Source: Planctomycetota bacterium (lineage in GTDB: Bacteria > Planctomycetota > SZUA-567). From it: a stretch of 6,548 nt of DNA. A program made the translations under genes and the position numbers. Where the stretch lies: positions 1-6,548 of the forward strand of contig JAITKH010000187.1 in NCBI GenBank assembly GCA_031278535.1, read 5' to 3'. This document shows positions 1-6,122 of this stretch, one piece after another (positions within the stretch are counted from its first letter, which is position 1; every line of letters starts with the position of its first letter). Below the pieces are notes generated by a model, which saw nothing but the letters and a program-made list of their open reading frames with translations, was not told where the DNA came from and did no database searches.

Positions 1-124
1 GAACGTCAACGAGCAAAACAGGCCGGCGGTCGAATTTTACCTGCACCTTGGCTTCAAGATTGCGGAGCGTTCGGAAATCGACGACCGGGGCAATCCGATT
101 TCCGTTCCGCATAGGAAGCGATGA
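1..124 (+). CDS. GNAT-family N-acetyltransferase, C-terminal fragment (5' end outside window)
   Basis: The reading frame starting at base 2 is open for 40 codons and ends at TGA 122-124. It begins NVNEQNRPAVEFYLHLGFKI, the classic C-terminal signature of GNAT acetyltransferases: an Asn-x-x-Asn run, then A-V-x-F-Y-x-x-x-G-F. In the family this segment closes the acetyl-CoA pocket and supplies the conserved Tyr (here in EFYLHLGF). The remaining tail, with GNPISVPH followed by RKR, resembles the end of YjaB/PhnO-like small acetyltransferases, where a G-x-P-x-P-x-x-H stretch is usual. The acceptor substrate cannot be told from this fragment. It runs in the same direction as dctP but is separated by 254 bases, so it is probably a separate transcription unit. 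The family call is secure; a specific enzyme name is not. Confidence 0.85.
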   Translation, partial: NVNEQNRPAVEFYLHLGFKIAERSEIDDRGNPISVPHRKR

Positions 125-378
125 AACTTGTGCCGCCGGCTTCACAACGGAGGGAGAAACGCCATCCCATTCTCGAAAGGCAAGCTTGACAAACTGTACG
201 GAGAGATACACAATGAAAACGAACAAGATCATTCGATGGCGGCAAACCCGCCGCCCAGCCGTCGGAGACGCCGCCGGATTCCGGTTCTTGATGGTGTGCG
301 GGGAAAAGGTCGTTTCCGACAATTCCGGCCGCTTTGGCGCGAATGTCGGGTCTGGAGGGGAATCGCAAAGGCTTGGGC
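125..378 (+). other. gap between GNAT gene and dctP, no convincing gene
   Basis: These 254 bases hold no frame with recognisable protein similarity. Two things stand out. One is a possible promoter (186-214). The other is an ATG at 213 preceded by a GGAGAG at 200-205, which looks like a gene start but opens a frame out of phase with dctP that runs on into it. Weak inverted repeats are present (GCCGGA at 273-278 against TCCGGC at 324-329). If the promoter is real, about 155 bases would form a long 5' leader for dctP. I see no known riboswitch architecture. Confidence 0.5.
186..214 (+). promoter_or_regulatory. candidate sigma70-type promoter upstream of dctP
   Basis: A perfect -35 consensus TTGACA (186-191) is followed after exactly 17 bases by CACAAT (209-214), which matches four of six -10 positions. 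It lies in the only AT-richer stretch of the gap and reads towards dctP, 164 bases upstream of its start. Against it, the putative -10 overlaps an ATG (213-215) that has its own ribosome-site-like GGAGAG. If that ATG is used, transcription must start further upstream. Confidence 0.35.
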
Positions 379-1410
379 ATGAGAAAGCGAACACGGAGAT
401 TTGCCGCGGCAGCGTTTGCCTTCTTCGTCCTGCCCGCTTTCGCGGCCACGAGCATGGCGGCGGAAATCGTCGTCAGCTTGGTGTTGGCGGCGTCGGGTCC
501 GGACGGAAGCCTGGACGTCCGCATGGCGGAAGCAATCGGACAGGCGATCGGCCGGGAGGGCGGTGGGCGCCTGGCAATCCAGATGTTGTCCATGGGGGAG
601 GATGCCGACAGCCTCGATCTTCATGAAGCTCTTGTGAACGGTTCGGCCGACATCGCCGTCATCGACGTCCGCAATCTCGGTGCCGCCATTCCGGATTTTG
701 CGCCGCTTGCCTTGCCCTTTATCCTTCCGGATTTCCGGGCGGCCGATCATTTTCTTCAGAACGGAGGCGCCGCCCGGATGGCGGATGTGGCGGGAAAGCA
801 CGACATTGCCATTGCCGGCTGGTTTGCTCCCCGGCCCGTGTACCTTTTTTCAAAAAAGCCGCTTTCCTCGGTGACGGATTTCAAGGAACTCAGGATAGCC
901 GCCACCCGCCGGCTGTCCGCAGCCAATACTCTCGGAATCCTGGGAGCGTCGCCGATTTTTCTTTCGGGGCGCGATATCCTGGACGGCTCGCGGCAGGGGA
1001 CGGTTGACGCGGTAGAAACCGATTGCGCCGATTTGGCGGACTTGGCGTTGCCGTCTGAACTGGCGGGCGGATTCGTCCTCGGCCATTCTTTCGTCCTGAA
1101 CGCGCTTTGTTACGCCGCCGTCATTCCCTCCACCCTCGGGACGAGCCTGAACGCTTTCAGGCGAGGGCTTGAAGCCGGCTTGACCGAGGCCGGAGAAGTT
1201 GTGAACGATGCTCTTGCCTCCGGATATGAGAGGCTTGCCGCCAAGGGATTGCCGTTCCAGCCGATCAACCCGAAGGAAATGCGCGATCTGGTTTTTGCCA
1301 ATCCGGAAGAGGTTTTCGCCGGCGGCGACAAGGAGATACTCGATCTTCTGGCTGCCGAACTGAAAGATGCCGATGGCCGAACTGGAAACGGCTTTGTCCG
1401 GCCGAATTGA
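379..1410 (+). CDS. dctP: TRAP transporter solute-binding protein, DctP family
   Basis: A periplasmic binding protein of 343 residues, a normal length for the family, that would capture an anionic solute for a DctQM membrane pair. Residues 1-28 are a Sec signal peptide: basic MRKRTRR, a hydrophobic Ala/Phe core, and a likely cut after SMA. Family landmarks follow in order: EALVNGSADIAVID (83-96), the DFAPLALPFILPDFRAADH stretch (106-124), W148 with R152 and SKKP (158-161), DFKELRI (167-173), GASP (189-192), GTVDAVETD (207-215) and FVLGHSFVLNALCY (232-245). The position that usually carries the carboxylate-binding Arg (the LKIRV motif) is Ala174 here, while R177 and R178 lie just after it. ATG 379 is preferred over TTG 334 and ATG 343 because it starts directly at the signal peptide and has AAAGG (367-371) seven bases upstream. 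The gene converges on the dctQM-tctBAC operon. Family assignment is firm; the ligand is unknown. Confidence 0.88.
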   Translation: MRKRTRRFAAAAFAFFVLPAFAATSMAAEIVVSLVLAASGPDGSLDVRMAEAIGQAIGREGGGRLAIQMLSMGEDADSLDLHEALVNGSADIAVIDVRNLGAAIPDFAPLALPFILPDFRAADHFLQNGGAARMADVAGKHDIAIAGWFAPRPVYLFSKKPLSSVTDFKELRIAATRRLSAANTLGILGASPIFLSGRDILDGSRQGTVDAVETDCADLADLALPSELAGGFVLGHSFVLNALCYAAVIPSTLGTSLNAFRRGLEAGLTEAGEVVNDALASGYERLAAKGLPFQPINPKEMRDLVFANPEEVFAGGDKEILDLLAAELKDADGRTGNGFVRPN

Positions 1411-1462
1411 ACGATTGACGAAATGGCATCGGGACGCCATCGCCATGATGCGACAGGAACAG

Positions 1463-1510
1463 CTTCGCGGGGGCAACAGCCGCTGCGCCGCACCCCCGCG
1501 AGGAAGTTTT
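1463..1510 (+). terminator. probable intrinsic terminator of dctP
   Basis: CGCGGGGG (1466-1473) pairs perfectly with CCCCCGCG (1493-1500). The stem extends by T-A, T-G and C-G pairs at its base to 1463/1503. The loop is about 19 bases and GC-rich, and a short TTTT (1507-1510) follows. It begins 53 bases after the dctP stop. The T tract is short and six bases away from the extended stem's neighbouring end, so this is a good but not perfect Rho-independent terminator. There is no comparable T tract for minus-strand transcripts. Confidence 0.6.
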
Positions 1511-1521
1511 CCCGCGTTCTA

Positions 1522-1545
1522 GTGGCCTGTAAAGTCTCAATCCTT
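1522..1545 (+). repeat. left terminal inverted repeat of the MITE
   Basis: It begins GTG next to the flanking TA and contains GTAAAGTCTCAATC at 1529-1542. Compared with the reverse complement of 1659-1682 it differs at four of 24 positions (4, 5, 7 and 22). TGTAA (1528-1532) can also pair with TTACA (1544-1548), giving a small end hairpin. Confidence 0.8.
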
Positions 1546-1586
1546 ACAAATTCTGAAGTCCGTTTGTTCCGGGATTGACCTCTGAT

Positions 1587-1615
1587 GCCGGAGGGGAATT
1601 CACTTCCCCGTAGGC
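1587..1615. repeat. internal hairpin within the MITE
   Basis: GGGGAA (1593-1598) pairs with TTCCCC (1604-1609) around a five-base loop, and GCC (1587-1589) with GGC (1613-1615) outside a small internal loop. With the end palindrome it makes the element strongly structured if transcribed. Confidence 0.55.
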
Positions 1616-1642
1616 AGAAACCGGATGAACCGGGGGCGCTCC

Positions 1643-1677
1643 CCGTAAAGTCCCAATCAAAGATTGAGACTTTACGG
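1643..1677. repeat. near-perfect palindrome forming the right end of the MITE
   Basis: Bases 1643-1658 pair with 1662-1677 over 16 positions with a single C-A mismatch (1653/1667) and a three-base AAA loop. The left arm is a third copy of the repeat core (GTAAAGTCCCAATC, 1645-1658), one base different from the terminal copies. The hairpin starts 33 bases past the tctC stop on the minus strand, and no T tract follows on either strand. It may block or slow polymerase or nucleases but is not a standard intrinsic terminator. Confidence 0.85.
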
Positions 1678-1682
1678 AACAC
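1659..1682 (-). repeat. right terminal inverted repeat of the MITE
   Basis: Read on the minus strand from 1682 it begins GTGTTCC and carries the same 14-base core GTAAAGTCTCAATC (1675 down to 1662). It abuts the right-hand TA (1683-1684). It is also the distal arm of a long hairpin with 1643-1658. Confidence 0.8.
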
Positions 1683-1709
1683 TAGGCGATTCGCCCGGTT
1701 GCGGCAATC

Positions 1710-2675
1710 CTATTTGATGCTGTAGATATCGCCAAGTTTTTGGGTACTGATGATTTTCCGGTAATCCTTGTCTTCTTTCTCCATGATCTTCGCGTATTCC
1801 TCGCTCGACGAGAACTGGATGTGCGTACCCAGTTTTTCGCACTGCGCAACGTACTCCGGATCCTCGCAAATGTTTTTGAAAATGGCCTCCAACTCCTTGA
1901 TCCGGGCGGGCGGCGTACCGGCCGGAGCGTAAATGCCCCGCCATTGGCTGAGAACCAGATCCAGTCCCTGTTCCCTGGCGGTGGGGGCGTCCGGGAAAGT
2001 TTTCTGCCTTTCCGGGGCAAAGACGGCCAGGACGCGAAGCTGGCCGTTCAGGACGTTCGCCGCCCCTTCGGGCAGGAAGCTGGCCGCCACGTCCACCTGG
2101 CCGTTGAGAAGGCCGGTGATCATCGGGCCGCCGCCCTGGAAGGGAACCTGGGTGGTTGTGAAACCGGCCGCGTTCTCGAACATGATCTGGGCGAAATGGA
2201 CGCCGCCGCCGGCGCCGGCGTTGCCATAGTTGATCTCCTCGGGATTGGCCTTGGCATACGCGACGAGATCGTTCATGGTCCTGAACTGGGAATCCGTCCG
2301 GACCATCAGGTAATAGTAGTCGTTCACCAGCCCGCACACCGGCGCAAACTGGGTGGCGGTAAAGGGAGTCCTGGACATGTGGGTCTTGATGGTCTGCGCT
2401 CCGTTCCAATGGACGATGGTATAGCCGTCCGGGGCCGCTTTCATGAACTCTATCACCCCTGGTACGCCGGCCGCGCCCGCGATGTTTTTGATCAGGAGCG
2501 GATGGCCGTTGGCATGTTTCGGAAAGACCGAGGACAGGGCCCGGAACAGGATATCCGCTCCGCCGCCGGCCGCCCAGGGGACAATGGCCTCGACCGGCTT
2601 TTCGGGAAAGCCTCCGCCCCAGGCGGCGGCGGTTACCGCAGTCGCCAGAAGCAACGCAAGAGATTTTTTCACCAT
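1710..2675 (-). CDS. tctC: tripartite tricarboxylate transporter substrate-binding protein, TctC/Bug family
   Basis: Periplasmic receptor of 321 residues (usual family length 300-330) that would bind a carboxylate and deliver it to TctAB. Signal peptide: residues 1 to about 19 (MVKK, then a Leu/Ala core), cut near the AAAWGGG stretch, with no lipobox Cys. Family landmarks: FPEKPVEAIVPWAAGGGAD (23-41), AGAAGV (66-71), the AAPDGYT loop (80-86), YGNAGAGGGVHFA (150-162), VPFQGGGPMITGLLNGQVDV (177-196), LAVFAPERQKTFPDAPTARE (216-235) and WRGIYAPAGTPP (245-256). These Gly-rich loops shape the two-domain ligand site in Bug proteins. Three cysteines (114, 270, 279) remain in the mature protein; the last two are close enough for a possible disulfide. 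The start at 2675 is fixed by the signal peptide and a consensus Shine-Dalgarno. It is the last gene of the operon, 70 bases after tctA. The ligand is unknown. Confidence 0.93.
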   Translation of the reverse strand: MVKKSLALLLATAVTAAAWGGGFPEKPVEAIVPWAAGGGADILFRALSSVFPKHANGHPLLIKNIAGAAGVPGVIEFMKAAPDGYTIVHWNGAQTIKTHMSRTPFTATQFAPVCGLVNDYYYLMVRTDSQFRTMNDLVAYAKANPEEINYGNAGAGGGVHFAQIMFENAAGFTTTQVPFQGGGPMITGLLNGQVDVAASFLPEGAANVLNGQLRVLAVFAPERQKTFPDAPTAREQGLDLVLSQWRGIYAPAGTPPARIKELEAIFKNICEDPEYVAQCEKLGTHIQFSSSEEYAKIMEKEDKDYRKIISTQKLGDIYSIK

Positions 2676-2680
2676 TTCTT

Positions 2681-2687
2681 CCTCCTT
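2681..2687 (-). promoter_or_regulatory. strong ribosome binding site of tctC
   Basis: On the minus strand AAGGAGG lies five bases before the ATG at 2675. It is the best Shine-Dalgarno in the operon; those of tctB and tctA are weak. It settles the tctC start and fits a binding protein needed in excess over its membrane partners. Confidence 0.85.
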
Positions 2688-2717
2688 TTCCTGCCGCCGC
2701 CAGGGCGCCCTTCGCCC

Positions 2718-2744
2718 GACGGCATGGGCAATAGATATGCCGTC
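2718..2744 (-). other. intercistronic hairpin between tctA and tctC
   Basis: ATGCCGTC (2737-2744) and GACGGCAT (2718-2725) form a perfect 8-bp stem with an 11-base loop. It starts right after the tctA stop codon and sits 43 bases before the tctC start. No T tract follows, so it is probably not a terminator. Hairpins at such junctions can stabilise or separate the message of the following or preceding cistron; that role here is inference. Confidence 0.6.
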
Positions 2745-2745
2745 C

Positions 2746-4257
2746 TTAAGCGGCGCTTTTGCCGCCGCCGGAGGCGGATTTGCTTTTTCCCTTTCCGTAC
2801 GCCAAAAAGGAAAAGGCGATGGAGAGAACGGAAAGGCCGATAAAAAATCCGGAAATCGGCCGGGTGACAAAGGTGGACCAGTCGTTCCGGCTGACCAGGA
2901 GCGCACGGTTCAGGTGATCTTCCGCCATCGGCCCGAGAATCAGCCCCAACACCATGGGAGCGCCGGGAAAATCGAACTTTCGCATGAAATATCCGGCAAT
3001 CCCGAAAAAGAAGGTAAGCCATACGTCGAAAAGGTTGTTTCCGAGCGTGTAGGAACCGACGACGGAAAAAACCACGATGGCCGGATTGAGAAGGGCCGGC
3101 GGTACCCGGAGCAGGAGCGGCGATACCCGGCAGGCGCCCATGCCGATGGCGAGGATGACGAATTGGATGACGAACATCCCGGCGAGAAGCGTGTAGACCG
3201 CCTCCGGCTGCTCGGTGAAGAGCAGCGGTCCCGGCCTGACGCCGATCAGCATCAGCGCCCCGAGCATGACGGCCGTCATGACGTCGCCCGGGATGCCAAG
3301 GGTGAGCATGGGGACCAGGGCGCCGCCGGTGGTGGCGTTGTTTGACGATTCGGGCGCGGCAATGCCCTCGATAAGGCCTGTACCGAATTTGTCGCCGTTT
3401 CGATGCAGCTTCCGGGCCAGATCGTAGGAAAGGAAACAGGCGATGGCCCCGCCGGTGCCGGGAATTATGCCGATGAAGGTGCCGACAACGCAGCCGATGG
3501 CGAGGGACAGGGCTATCCGTTTCATGTCGGCGAAAGTGGGCCAGACGTCCCGGAGATCCTGATCGATGATTTCATGGGGTTTCTGGATGGCCTCGCCGTT
3601 CTCGAATATCTGCGACAGGGCGAAGACGCCGATCAGCACCGGCAAAATGTTGATGCCGCCCATCAGGTTGGGGATGTCGAAAGTGAAGCGGGACAACCCC
3701 ATGTTTCCGTCCACGCCCACGGTGGAGAGAAAGAGCCCCGTCCAGCCGGCCGCCAGGCCCTTCACCAGGTTTTTTCCGCTGGCGCCGGCCATGATGGTGA
3801 GGCCGAAGATGGAGAGCGAGAAATATTCGTGCGCATGGAAGGACATGGCCACCTCGGCCAGGGCGGGAGCGATGAGGAGCAGGGCGAGCGAGGAGAAAAT
3901 GCCGCCGGCGGCCGAGGAGACGACGGCGATGCCCAGGGCCTTGCCGGCTTTTCCCTGTCTGGTCAGCGGATAGCCGTCCAGCATGGTGGCGGCGGCCGAG
4001 GGCGTGCCGGGGGTGGAGATGAGAATGGCGGAGATGGAGCCGCCGTACATGCTGCCGCACATGATTCCGGCCAGGGTCAGGAGCGCGTCGGAGGGTTGGA
4101 GATAATAGAGGAGCGGCATCATGAGCACCAGACCCATCGATCCGGTCATGCCGGGCAGACAGCCGATGACAATGCCTCCAACCACGCCCATCAGCATGGT
4201 CAGGAAGGTGACGGGAGAAAAGGAGGCGACGATCCCGTTCAGAAAATAATCGAACAT
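2746..4257 (-). CDS. tctA: tripartite tricarboxylate transporter large membrane subunit, TctA
   Basis: The 503-residue integral membrane permease of the TTT system, of normal family length (about 500) and predicted to have about 10-12 membrane segments. It is a typical TctA with a duplicated glycine-rich motif: IGCLPGMTGSMGLVLMMPLL (31-50) in the first half and IGIIPGTGGAIACFLSY (262-278) in the second. Other hallmarks are YGGSISAILISTPGTPSAAA (71-90), DGYPLTRQGKAGKALG (94-109) and GTGLIEGIAAPESSNNATTG (292-311), followed by GALVPMLTLGIPGD (312-325). The C terminus is a short Lys/Ser/Gly cytoplasmic tail (489-503). I chose ATG 4257 because the protein then starts with the family's usual short N terminus (MFDYFLNGI); an upstream extension to 4353 would overlap tctB and has no family resemblance. 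The Shine-Dalgarno is weak (CGGGA). tctB lies 37 bases upstream, with a 5-bp GC hairpin in the gap (4269-4294). No damage to the gene is visible. Confidence 0.95.
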   Translation of the reverse strand: MFDYFLNGIVASFSPVTFLTMLMGVVGGIVIGCLPGMTGSMGLVLMMPLLYYLQPSDALLTLAGIMCGSMYGGSISAILISTPGTPSAAATMLDGYPLTRQGKAGKALGIAVVSSAAGGIFSSLALLLIAPALAEVAMSFHAHEYFSLSIFGLTIMAGASGKNLVKGLAAGWTGLFLSTVGVDGNMGLSRFTFDIPNLMGGINILPVLIGVFALSQIFENGEAIQKPHEIIDQDLRDVWPTFADMKRIALSLAIGCVVGTFIGIIPGTGGAIACFLSYDLARKLHRNGDKFGTGLIEGIAAPESSNNATTGGALVPMLTLGIPGDVMTAVMLGALMLIGVRPGPLLFTEQPEAVYTLLAGMFVIQFVILAIGMGACRVSPLLLRVPPALLNPAIVVFSVVGSYTLGNNLFDVWLTFFFGIAGYFMRKFDFPGAPMVLGLILGPMAEDHLNRALLVSRNDWSTFVTRPISGFFIGLSVLSIAFSFLAYGKGKSKSASGGGKSAA

Positions 4258-4294
4258 GTCGAATCCCGCGCCGACGCAGTTGAAACGGCCGGCG

Positions 4295-4726
4295 TCACCT
4301 GAAGATGTCGCCGGTCGGCAGCAACACCAGGAATGCGTGGCGAAAAATGACATACACCATGATCGGCACCGCTACGGCGACGGTGATCGCCGGCAGCCAC
4401 TTGCGGTAACCGAAGAACCGGCAGGCGGCGCCTTGATAGAGGATCGACGAAACGATAAATCCCAGCGGCCGCACCAGGACAATATATGCCGCGGTCAGGA
4501 CAACCAGAAACGCCACCCTCGAGCCATAGCCGCACGACGATGACCCTTCCCTTCCCCTGGCGCCGGCAAGCGCCTGGCAAGTCATGATCAAACCCAAGGC
4601 AGCGAGACCGCAGGCAACGAATGTCGGATAACCGCCCGGGCCGATGCCGCGCCTGGCGGACGGCATCTTCGCCGCCTCCAGATATACAAAAACGCCCAAG
4701 GCTACGAAGGCCAAACCGATTATCAT
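4295..4726 (-). CDS. tctB: tripartite tricarboxylate transporter small membrane subunit, TctB
   Basis: A small hydrophobic protein of 143 residues, the usual size for TctB, with four membrane segments: about 2-18, 32-53, 70-95 (probably one helix and part of the next) and 110-137. The GIGPGGYP stretch (27-34) after the first helix matches the family's conserved G-P-x-x-(F/Y)-P turn. TctB is poorly conserved, so position between dctM and tctA and its topology carry much of the call. TctB pairs with TctA in the inner membrane. ATG 4726 begins directly at helix 1. Longer in-frame starts up to 4828 would add a basic stretch (FLGREKTARKKRTE) and overlap dctM, so they are less likely. No clear Shine-Dalgarno is present; the leader is purine-rich with a run of eight A (4742-4735). 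Confidence 0.88.
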   Translation of the reverse strand: MIIGLAFVALGVFVYLEAAKMPSARRGIGPGGYPTFVACGLAALGLIMTCQALAGARGREGSSSCGYGSRVAFLVVLTAAYIVLVRPLGFIVSSILYQGAACRFFGYRKWLPAITVAVAVPIMVYVIFRHAFLVLLPTGDIFR

Positions 4727-4817
4727 CTCGGTTCTTTTTTTTCTCGCCGTTTTTTCCCTCCCAAGAAAAAGATTGCGGATGCGACAATAAAAACAGGGAA
4801 CGCGAGGTGCCGTTTTG
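4727..4817 (-). other. A-rich gap between dctM and tctB
   Basis: This 91-base spacer is the largest gap in the operon and marks the switch from TRAP to TTT genes. On the coding (minus) strand it holds a T5 run just past the dctM stop, a GGGAGGG too far from tctB to be its ribosome site, an A6 run and an A8 run. I found no hairpin before the T run and no good -35/-10 pair, so neither a terminator nor an internal promoter is supported. Confidence 0.5.
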
Positions 4818-6122
4818 TCAGACGCCAAACAGCCACCTGGGCAGCCACAGCGATATTTCCGGAATGAAAGTGACCAGCATCAGGGCGAAAATCATTGCGG
4901 TGAACAGGGGGATCATTTTTCCCGTCGTTTCCTCGATGGTGGTTTTGCCGACGGCGCAACCGACGAAGAGGGCGCTCCCCACCGGCGGCGTGCATAGTCC
5001 CACCGCCAGGTTGAAAATGAGCATGACGCCGAACTGAATGGGGTGCATGCCGATGATCGGACCGGTGACGATGGGGAAGAGGATGGGCGTCATGATCATG
5101 ATCAGCGGCGCCATGTCCATAAAACAGCCGAGAATCATGAGCAAAAGATTGATGATGAGGAGAAGCCGCGTCCTGTCCTCGGTTATGGAGAGCAGGGCTT
5201 GCGTCACCATGGCCGGCACCCTAAGCTCTGTCATCATGTAGGAGAAGGCTTTGGCGCAGGCGATGAGGGACATGACAATGGCCAGGGTTTTCAGGGAGCT
5301 CCGGAGCGCTTTGCCGATGTCGCGGATCCTGGCGTTCCGGAACACCAGGTAGGAAAGGATGAAGACATAGACGCAGGCGATGGCGGAGGACTCGGTGGCG
5401 GTGAAGACGCCGGCCCCGGTCCCCACCATGATGATCGCCAGCGTCAGCAGGGGCAGGATGGCATGGATGATTATCCTGAGCCATTGGCTGCGCGGAATCG
5501 CCACGCCGGTCGGGAAACCGTAATGGCCGGCCAGCAGCCAGCACATAAGGGCGAAACTCCCGCCCAGAAGCATTCCGGGAAACACTCCGGCCATGAGGAG
5601 CGAGCCAATCGAGACGCCTCCCGCCGCCAAGGCATATATGACCATGTTGTGACTGGGGGGAATCAGCACCCCCTGGCAGGCGGTGGTGACAGTGAGGGCG
5701 ACCGAGAATTCCCGGTTATAGCCCTGCTTCACCATCATGGGGATGACCACAGGACCCATCGACGACACGTCGGCGATGGCGGAACCGGAAATGCCTCCGA
5801 AAAGCATGGAAGAAAAGACGTTGACGTAGGCCAGGCCGCCCCGGAAGCGGCCGAACGCGAGATTGGTGAAATCGATGATCTTGTCGGAGACCCCGCCGGC
5901 CCCCATGAATTCCCCCATGAGGATGAAGAAGGGAATGGCGAGCAGCGAAAAATTGTTCACGCCGTCTATAAGCTGGCGCACCAGGACTCCGAGGCTGGTG
6001 CCGTTGGAATAGGCGCTGGCCAGGGTGGCGGTGAGAAGGCAAAAGGTTATCGGCACTCGCAGAAGCATCAGGAAGGCGAAACCGCCCAAAAGGATGACGA
6101 TGGGAAGCGTGTCCGAATTCAT
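4818..6122 (-). CDS. dctM: TRAP transporter large permease subunit, DctM family
   Basis: The 434-residue transport channel subunit of a TRAP carrier (family length about 425-435; ion transporter superfamily, usually sodium-driven). Landmarks in order: FFILMGEFMGAGGVSDKI (65-82), SSMLFGGISGSAIADVSSMG (104-123), VIPMMVKQGYN (126-136), LIPPSHNMVIYA (153-164), GVFTATESSAIACVY (238-252), LGCFMDMAPLIMIMTPILFP (331-350) and FNLAVGLCTPPVGSALFV (370-387). The paired G-S-A and T-P-P-V-G hairpin motifs that line the substrate/cation path are intact. ATG 6122 overlaps the dctQ stop as ATGA, and GGGAG lies seven bases upstream, so translation is probably coupled to dctQ. Extending upstream would only read through dctQ in another frame. 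Its binding protein is not adjacent in this operon within the window. Confidence 0.95.
   Translation of the reverse strand: MNSDTLPIVILLGGFAFLMLLRVPITFCLLTATLASAYSNGTSLGVLVRQLIDGVNNFSLLAIPFFILMGEFMGAGGVSDKIIDFTNLAFGRFRGGLAYVNVFSSMLFGGISGSAIADVSSMGPVVIPMMVKQGYNREFSVALTVTTACQGVLIPPSHNMVIYALAAGGVSIGSLLMAGVFPGMLLGGSFALMCWLLAGHYGFPTGVAIPRSQWLRIIIHAILPLLTLAIIMVGTGAGVFTATESSAIACVYVFILSYLVFRNARIRDIGKALRSSLKTLAIVMSLIACAKAFSYMMTELRVPAMVTQALLSITEDRTRLLLIINLLLMILGCFMDMAPLIMIMTPILFPIVTGPIIGMHPIQFGVMLIFNLAVGLCTPPVGSALFVGCAVGKTTIEETTGKMIPLFTAMIFALMLVTFIPEISLWLPRWLFGV

Larger units (their letters stand above)
1522..1682. mobile_element. MITE-like element with IS630/Tc1-mariner-type ends
   Basis: A 161-bp non-coding insertion between the convergent dctP and tctC. 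Its ends are inverted repeats of 24 bases (1522-1545 against 1659-1682) matching at 20 positions, including an uninterrupted 14-base core GTAAAGTCTCAATC and its exact complement. It is bounded on both sides by TA (1520-1521 and 1683-1684). Removing the element and one TA restores a CTAG at the site (flanks GTTC-TA-GGCG). TA duplication within CTAG is the established target habit of the IS630 family. The element is far too short for a transposase, so it would need one supplied from elsewhere in the genome. The interior contains two further hairpins. Orientation cannot be assigned. It could instead be the remnant of a longer IS630-type element. Confidence 0.72.

Noticed and set aside
76..124. 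Frameshift at the end of the GNAT gene
   Set aside because: The last residues look slightly unusual, but the G-N-P...H pattern of the family tail is kept in the same frame to the stop, so no frameshift is needed.
54..593. 179-codon minus-strand frame over the GNAT tail, the gap and the dctP start
   Set aside because: It overlaps two supported plus-strand genes, has no recognisable motif, and no sensible ribosome site.
1643..1677. Standard intrinsic terminator for tctC or dctP
   Set aside because: The stem is long and strong but no T tract follows on either strand, and the arms are explained by the MITE end repeats.
1110..1682. 190-codon minus-strand frame starting at the MITE right end and running into the dctP complement
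   Set aside because: The MITE happens to be open in this frame, but the product changes character at the element border and continues as dctP antisense. It is likely to be misannotated as a protein, and no coding evidence exists.
1740..2843. 367-codon open frame on the plus strand opposite tctC
   Set aside because: Antisense shadow of tctC. It also crosses the tctC ribosome site and the intercistronic hairpin and shows no domain.
3403..4302. 299-codon open frame on the plus strand opposite tctA
   Set aside because: The composition is dominated by Gly, Asp, Glu, His and Arg as expected for the complement of a high-GC membrane protein gene. It has no family resemblance and fully overlaps the well-supported tctA.
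4727..4817. Internal promoter or terminator between dctM and tctB
   Set aside because: There are T and A runs but no preceding stem-loop, and no -35/-10 pair with acceptable spacing.
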